Positions 6,177 through 10,078 of a stretch of DNA of 10,078 nt are shown in pieces. Origin of the DNA: Methanobacteriota archaeon (GTDB lineage Archaea > Thermoplasmatota > Poseidoniia > Poseidoniales > Poseidoniaceae); NCBI GenBank assembly GCA_018662715.1, contig JABJFP010000107.1, positions 1-10,078 on the forward strand. The letters run 5' to 3'. The notes below the pieces were generated by a model that was given only the letters and a program-made list of their open reading frames with translations, made no database searches and had not been told where the DNA came from. The position numbers and the translations under genes are program-made. Positions within the stretch are counted from its first letter, which is position 1. The number at the start of each line of letters is the position of its first letter.

Positions 6177-9100
6177 TAGAAAGACGAGATTCAAGGTCGG
6201 CTAAGGCAGCATCTGGAGGGGAACTTGTAGCGGTAGGCGTCGTATCTCTATGCCCCCATTCAGCGTCGATTCGAGCCAATTCTGCCTCAAGTTGGGCTCG
6301 TTCATCATCAAGGTCAACCTTCGCTTGCTGTGGCGTAGCTTGGGAAATTGTAGTCGCAGGCAGGGAGTCGCTTGGTGCGGGTAAATCCGACCATCCATCG
6401 TTATCGGTAGCCGAGGATTCGGCCTGACCCATATCGATGTCTTCTTCATGAAGTAAGGCTGGCTCAAGGTCAACCAGCATGTCCTCGTCAACTGGAAGAC
6501 GTTGGCCGGAAGGAATAGATTCTCTTTCAAAAGGAAGAAGACCGTCACGTTGGAATTCCCAAAGCATACCTCTTGGGATACCATCGGTAAGCCCAGATGC
6601 ATCAAGTTGAGTAATGAGTTCTTCAAGAACTCGGGCAGTCTCCTCCAATCCGATGGCTTCACCGGCATCTCGTTGATCTGCTTCAAGGTAGATGTCGTCC
6701 AAAGCAACCTGAATCAATTTCCGAGTGCCTTGGGCGAGACTTGGGAGCGCTTCAGGACGTTGACAGTTGGTCATCAATGCGTGTACTTCGTGACTTGGCG
6801 CACCTAACCGCTCAATCTGCTCAAGTACATTTCTGATTCTGCGCAGCATGGTAATGGAACGATCATAATCTTCTAGCAGATGTTCCAAATCAAGGACAAC
6901 ATGGTTCACGGTTTCTCCAAGTTGATGTTCTAACCGTTGTTGAACGGACCAACGAGCGAGTCCTCGAACCGCACCTGCTGTTTGTGGCACCTGACGCTCA
7001 AGCAGCGTCATTACCTCTGATGAAAGAAGATGGCGTGGGGTGGCAGCGACATGGTCAACGGTTGATTGGATGACCTGGAGTGCGCGCTCAACAGCACGGT
7101 CGAGCATGGTTACTGAATAGCCAAGTTCCCGAGCATGTTCAAGGCGTTCAAGTACAGGACCTAACCCTTCGAAGGTGTTGTTGTCGTCAAGAAGAGCTTG
7201 TGCAAGCGGTTCTTCTGCAAGACGGGCCCGCAGGCGTTCTGCCTCCTGAATATCTGCTAAGGCTTCTTCATGGGCTTGAGAAAGAGTGGTTGCCTTCTCA
7301 ACAAGAGAGGAAAGTTCTGCTTCTGCATGACCGCGACGAGCCCCCATATCTCCAAGTTCACGAAGAAGTGTACGGCGTTCATCCATTAACTCTCGGAGTT
7401 CAGCCTGAACGTTTGAGCGACGTGACTCGTCCTCTGCACGACGAAGACGGTCTTCTTCCATACGATTCTTTGACATGGATTCTTCAGTTTTGATAGCATC
7501 CAATTCAAGTTGATGCACGTGAACTTGTTCCTGGAGCGTGAGCACGTCGGATTGGCTTCGTGCATGGCGCTCCCTTGTGGTACTCACTTGTTCGGTGAGG
7601 ACACGCAAACGACGCTCTTCATCCTCGCTTTGTTGCCGTATTGTATTGAGGCGCTTGCTACCTTCTGTCAAGTTCGCCTGGAGTTCGGCTTCCTTGAGCG
7701 CAAGTGTTTCAATCATCTCCTTTAGTTCACTGCTCGCCTCTGCGTCACCCAAAGCCTTCGCCAATTCTGCAGCACGCTCGCTGACTTGATGTTCAAGTTC
7801 ATTCACTCGACGTACGAGACGTTCAGCTCGGTGTTCAGCATCTTCCGACTGATTACGAGATTCAGCGAGGTCCACTTGCAAACTGTTGAGGCGGGCATGT
7901 GCATCTTCAAGGGCTACGGTATGGTTTTGGCGTGTTTCACTCGCTTCACGAGCAACAATTTGAGCAGCAGTTTTCTTCGTCTCCAATTCCTTGTTCTTAC
8001 CTTCAAGGATGGCCTTAGCCTTGGTCATTTCATCCAGTGACCGCTCAGCCGCCTCAAGTTTTCGGCGTAATCCGGCGTCAACAGCAGCCACTGCTTCCCC
8101 TTGCATTACCGGTAACCCGTCTCCAACTTCCATACCGGCGGTTGAAAAATTGACCTTTCCTCGTTGAAGTCGCAATTCTTCCAAACCCGCTTCAAAACCA
8201 AGCATTTCTTCCAAAGAAGCCCTGATTGAAGCCTGTCGAGCTTCTGAACGGGTTCGTACGGTTGATAATTGGTCACAAAAAGATTTCAGTTTGAAGGTTT
8301 CAAAGGAGCCTGAATTTGAGGAGACAACCGTACCTGCTGCAAAGCGAATCAATTGCAATTTTCGCTTTGGTTCAGTGAGCATTGTCATGGCTGCGCTTTC
8401 ATCATCTGCGTTCGGAGCCCATAGAGCAACAGGAACACCTCGGGAAAGAATGAGTGAAACGGACTTTGAGGAAGCTCCTGATTGAATGTGGCCGGTAACC
8501 TCCTCTTCCATTCCCGCTTTGAGCATGGAAAGGATGGCATCAGGGCCACCTCGCCCTTCACGAAGAGGGAATCCATCAGGCAGGCTTGTCCCGTGCTCTC
8601 CAATCGAAGCAACATCGCCCTCAAGCATGAGTGAGACAGAAGAGAGGAGGCGGGCGTGATTTGCATCCCTTTCTGTCCAAATTGCAAGAGCGATTTCACC
8701 ACTTTGGGCTAAAAGGAGTGCACCATCCGAGGTGTGGAGGGTCCAATGACCCGAAGGCCCCAATCCCAACCCTAAGTTGATATCTTCCACACGGATATCA
8801 GAAAGAATACTGTGAATCTGAGCCGATAACGACTCTGCTTCTCGTGGGAGTTCACCTGCTTCATCAATGAGCATACCCGAATCAATAGCGATTGCTCCTC
8901 GTACGGTTTCATTCTCAACCAGGTGGTTCAGTACTTTTGACAGGTCTCTCGCAAGGAGACGCTCAACGAAATTCGTCATTGAGCGAAGCCCTTGTCGGTC
9001 TGCTTGATGAACAAACGCTTCGGGAATGAGTTCTGCGACATCACCAAGTCCTGCGATTGTATATTCCGTAGCAGTGAAGCGTACTTTCTGCTCAGATTCT

Positions 9101-9336
9101 AATGCCAGCAAGGCATGCTGAGCCTCTTCTCCAGCGAGCAAATCCCGCTTCTGAGTGTATTTACTCCCTTCAGCCAACCATCCAACAACACGCCCTGCTC
9201 GCACAAGACGATGCCCTGCTGGAGTTTTTCGTCGCCCCACCCATGTTGAAATAACACCGTGTGCGAAGGGTTGCAGCGTTCCAGCGGTCAAATCTATGTC
9301 TTCATCGACTGGAGTTCCAAAGGGCATTTCAAACAT
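6163..9336 (-). CDS. Large coiled-coil protein with Roadblock-like and DUF4388/PATAN-like head domains
   Basis: A 1057-residue soluble protein with no signal peptide or membrane helix. By eye it has: residues about 15-95 resembling DUF4388/PATAN (GHRLVRAGRVVGWLAEG, then GEEAQHALLALE and a closing VRFTA strand); about 126-240 resembling Roadblock/LC7 (VRGAIAIDSGMLIDEAGELP, an alpha helix, LGLGPSGHWTLHTSDG, then EIALAIW); about 265-340 resembling a second DUF4388-like unit (TGHIQSGASS, LSRGVPVALWA, LQLIRFAAG); a long charged coiled coil at about 418-715, rich in E, K, R, A and L; a helical region about 720-935; an acidic, low-complexity linker (948-1010); and two short terminal helices, the last ending ADLESRLSNVDF. 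The ATG at 9336 has AGGTGA six bases upstream, overlapping the stop of the Roadblock gene. The architecture suggests a scaffold controlled by a Ras/Mgl-like GTPase. The coding call is firm; the head-domain calls are pattern inference. Confidence 0.9.
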   Translation of the reverse strand: MFEMPFGTPVDEDIDLTAGTLQPFAHGVISTWVGRRKTPAGHRLVRAGRVVGWLAEGSKYTQKRDLLAGEEAQHALLALESEQKVRFTATEYTIAGLGDVAELIPEAFVHQADRQGLRSMTNFVERLLARDLSKVLNHLVENETVRGAIAIDSGMLIDEAGELPREAESLSAQIHSILSDIRVEDINLGLGLGPSGHWTLHTSDGALLLAQSGEIALAIWTERDANHARLLSSVSLMLEGDVASIGEHGTSLPDGFPLREGRGGPDAILSMLKAGMEEEVTGHIQSGASSKSVSLILSRGVPVALWAPNADDESAAMTMLTEPKRKLQLIRFAAGTVVSSNSGSFETFKLKSFCDQLSTVRTRSEARQASIRASLEEMLGFEAGLEELRLQRGKVNFSTAGMEVGDGLPVMQGEAVAAVDAGLRRKLEAAERSLDEMTKAKAILEGKNKELETKKTAAQIVAREASETRQNHTVALEDAHARLNSLQVDLAESRNQSEDAEHRAERLVRRVNELEHQVSERAAELAKALGDAEASSELKEMIETLALKEAELQANLTEGSKRLNTIRQQSEDEERRLRVLTEQVSTTRERHARSQSDVLTLQEQVHVHQLELDAIKTEESMSKNRMEEDRLRRAEDESRRSNVQAELRELMDERRTLLRELGDMGARRGHAEAELSSLVEKATTLSQAHEEALADIQEAERLRARLAEEPLAQALLDDNNTFEGLGPVLERLEHARELGYSVTMLDRAVERALQVIQSTVDHVAATPRHLLSSEVMTLLERQVPQTAGAVRGLARWSVQQRLEHQLGETVNHVVLDLEHLLEDYDRSITMLRRIRNVLEQIERLGAPSHEVHALMTNCQRPEALPSLAQGTRKLIQVALDDIYLEADQRDAGEAIGLEETARVLEELITQLDASGLTDGIPRGMLWEFQRDGLLPFERESIPSGQRLPVDEDMLVDLEPALLHEEDIDMGQAESSATDNDGWSDLPAPSDSLPATTISQATPQQAKVDLDDERAQLEAELARIDAEWGHRDTTPTATSSPPDAALADLESRLSNVDF

Positions 9337-9346
9337 GTTAGTTCAC

Positions 9347-9688
9347 CTACATTTCAGGGGTTGTTGCAAGAGACTTGCGATTGAGGTCCACGCTGTGTCT
9401 CCACCTCGCAAGTTTTCCGCCTTTTCCGTGCAGCATCAGAATGCGGTACGGAGTAACGATGTCGATCATGGTCCTGGTATCACTCTCTTCCCAAATCTCG
9501 TAAAGTTCACCGAGACCAAGATTTTGAGTTGCTTCCAGAGCAGTAGAGGTCATCATGACAGTACGTCCAACGTCAGGAAATGAGCCTGATTGTCCAACGC
9601 TGGCCATGAGACGTCCTCGGTCATCAATCATCAGAGCTTGTTCGACACCGTTTTGGGTCGTCAAAGCGGATAATAGCCGTTGTAGCAT
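9347..9688 (-). CDS. Roadblock/LC7 (MglB-like) domain protein
   Basis: A 113-residue single-domain protein of the Roadblock/LC7 superfamily. The order of elements fits: an N-terminal helix (LQRLLSALTTQ), strands GVEQALMIDDRGRLMASVG (14-32), a helix about 39-56, the family-typical LGLGELYEIWEES (57-69), strands TMIDIVTP and YRILMLHGKGG, and a C-terminal helix. Roadblock proteins usually dimerise and bind or regulate small GTPases, as MglB does for MglA; archaeal members are mostly uncharacterised. The ATG at 9688 has GAGGT nine bases upstream (9698-9702). It is the first gene of the minus operon; ten bases separate it from the coiled-coil gene, which appears to carry a related domain, so the two could form a mixed dimer (inference). 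A TATA-like CTATATTT lies about 105 bases upstream. Confidence 0.88.
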   Translation of the reverse strand: MLQRLLSALTTQNGVEQALMIDDRGRLMASVGQSGSFPDVGRTVMMTSTALEATQNLGLGELYEIWEESDTRTMIDIVTPYRILMLHGKGGKLARWRHSVDLNRKSLATTPEM

Positions 9689-9771
9689 GGTCGCTCAACC
9701 TCAGTGACACCGCTGTAGCCTTCAAGAAGTTTTGCGCTCAAGAATGGTTTTCTGTTGATTTGGAGACCCTA

Positions 9772-9784
9772 TTGGAATTTCCAA
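9772..9784. promoter_or_regulatory. Palindrome TTGGAATTTCCAA near minus-operon start site
   Basis: A perfect 6-1-6 palindrome lies between the minus-strand TATA-like element and the expected transcription start, followed by a further GGAAA copy (9787-9791) that can pair with TTTCC (9778-9782). A dimeric regulator bound here would block RNA polymerase, a common repressor placement in archaea. The symmetry is visible; the regulatory role is inferred. Confidence 0.4.
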
Positions 9785-9791
9785 CTGGAAA

Positions 9792-9799
9792 ATATAGTT
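9792..9799 (-). promoter_or_regulatory. Probable TATA box for the Roadblock/coiled-coil operon
   Basis: Read on the minus strand this is CTATATTT within an AT-rich stretch, preceded by the purine-containing GGATCTAAA where a BRE element would lie. A start site about 25 bases downstream would fall near 9768, giving a leader of roughly 80 bases before the ATG at 9688. No other TATA-like site is seen closer to the gene. Function is inferred from sequence only. Confidence 0.5.
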
Positions 9800-9810
9800 T
9801 AGATCCTAGA

Positions 9811-9833
9811 AATCAAGGCGATGTACCTTGATT
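9811..9833. repeat. 8-bp perfect inverted repeat with 7-base loop
   Basis: AATCAAGG and CCTTGATT are perfect reverse complements separated by CGATGTA. The element lies in the middle of the divergent control region, upstream of both predicted promoters, so it is better placed as a regulator binding site than as a terminator; no T-run follows it. It could alternatively be a stem-loop in an unannotated transcript. Confidence 0.45.
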
Positions 9834-9843
9834 CGGAAATTTT

Positions 9844-9884
9844 GAGCAATGGAGCAATCCAATCAGGCACCAAATGACCAAATG
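9844..9884. repeat. Two short tandem octamer duplications
   Basis: GAGCAAT occurs twice with an eight-base period (9844-9850 and 9852-9858), and ACCAAATG is duplicated head to tail (9869-9884). Both lie in the non-coding divergent region between the inverted repeat and the plus-strand TATA box. They may be replication-slippage products or helically unphased protein sites; no function is evident. Confidence 0.4.
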
Positions 9885-9906
9885 TTCAGGCGTCCTATCG
9901 TAATAA

Positions 9907-9952
9907 AAATTTCAATATAAAAATCAAATTTCCTATTAGAAAATTGAAATTT
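9907..9952. promoter_or_regulatory. 10-bp inverted repeat bracketing plus-strand TATA box and start
   Basis: AAATTTCAAT (9907-9916) and ATTGAAATTT (9943-9952) are perfect reverse complements 26 bases apart, and a third AAATTTC lies between them (9926-9932). The left arm runs into the TATA box and the right arm covers the expected start site near 9945, so a bound regulator could bracket the promoter. The very AT-rich composition raises the chance of accidental symmetry, but ten perfect pairs is more than expected. Confidence 0.42.
9916..9923 (+). promoter_or_regulatory. TATA box for the gene starting at 10021
   Basis: TATAAAAA on the plus strand matches the archaeal TATA consensus. A start site about 25 bases downstream would fall near 9945, giving a leader of about 75 bases before the ATG at 10021. 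The surrounding DNA (9901-9952) is strongly AT-rich compared with the coding regions. Confidence 0.55.
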
Positions 9953-10020
9953 ATGTCTGCCTTGGTAATCTCAATTCTGAAGCCGTTGATTTGAAACACT
10001 CCAGCGACGCCCCACAGGTT

Positions 10021-10078
10021 ATGGCCGAGGCAGAAACGGAGGGACCATTTCAAATCCCTACGTGCGATTCCTGCAACA
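10021..10078 (+). CDS. Start of a gene cut by window end, CxxC motif
   Basis: Only 19 codons are visible: an acidic N terminus (MAEAETEGPFQ) followed by IPTCDSCN, a CxxC pair that could be the first half of a zinc site. The frame is open to the window end and the gene sits downstream of a good TATA box, diverging from the Roadblock operon. There is no convincing Shine-Dalgarno site (AGGTT abuts the ATG), and the frame is open upstream to a TAG at 9937, so an alternative TTG start at 9991 is possible. The product cannot be named from this fragment. Confidence 0.45.
   Translation, partial: MAEAETEGPFQIPTCDSCN

Noticed and set aside
6098..6427. 109-codon plus-strand open frame across the end of the minus operon
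   Set aside because: It overlaps two better-supported minus genes and has serine/alanine-rich shadow-like composition.
7080..7493. 137-codon plus-strand open frame inside the coiled-coil gene
   Set aside because: Its low-complexity leucine/glutamine/arginine content is what the reverse of a coiled-coil codon pattern gives; no ribosome site or neighbour supports it.
9901..9952. AT-rich repeats as a possible replication origin or CRISPR leader
   Set aside because: There are no ORB-like motifs, no regularly spaced repeats and no origin or cas genes; the stretch is explained by a promoter.
9953..9994. 13-codon open frame in the leader of the gene at 10021
   Set aside because: It lacks a ribosome binding site and has no recognisable leader-peptide features; short frames like this arise by chance.

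Overview
The window looks archaeal, most likely a planktonic marine euryarchaeon of the Marine Group II (Poseidoniia) / Thermoplasmatota type. The reasons are a VAT/Cdc48-type double AAA+ ATPase, GGTGA-type Shine-Dalgarno sites just before compact operon genes, and AT-rich intergenic DNA with archaeal TATA boxes (TATAAAAA, and CTATATTT on the minus strand). The lineage is an inference from style and gene content; no rRNA or tRNA is present to settle it.

Layout. (1) Bases 1-1392 hold the 3' part of a Cdc48/VAT unfoldase, followed on the same strand by a small PRC-barrel protein (1461-1700). (2) Bases 1788-5912 hold a tight plus-strand operon for a membrane-associated module: a DUF4350-type protein with two membrane anchors and a cysteine-bearing extracytoplasmic insertion, a DUF58 (vWA-like) protein, and an eight-helix membrane protein of unknown function. 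(3) Bases 5913-9688 hold a convergent minus-strand operon, read from right to left: a stand-alone Roadblock/LC7 protein, a 1057-residue coiled-coil protein whose head appears to carry a second Roadblock-like domain between two DUF4388/PATAN-like segments, and a small two-helix membrane protein. The two operons meet stop codon to stop codon (TGA|TCA) with no base between them. (4) Bases 9689-10020 are a non-coding, AT-rich divergent control region with a TATA box for each direction and several inverted and direct repeats. (5) A plus-strand gene begins at 10021 and is cut by the window end.

How the genes may work together. DUF4350, DUF58 and polytopic partners commonly occur in one cluster with a MoxR AAA+ ATPase; here the MoxR gene is absent and the third gene is unfamiliar. 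The minus-strand operon is the most novel part. Roadblock and PATAN-like domains belong to the world of small Ras/Mgl-like GTPase regulation, so Roadblock + long coiled coil + small membrane protein suggests a membrane-linked, GTPase-responsive scaffold. No GTPase is encoded in the window, so this remains a hypothesis.
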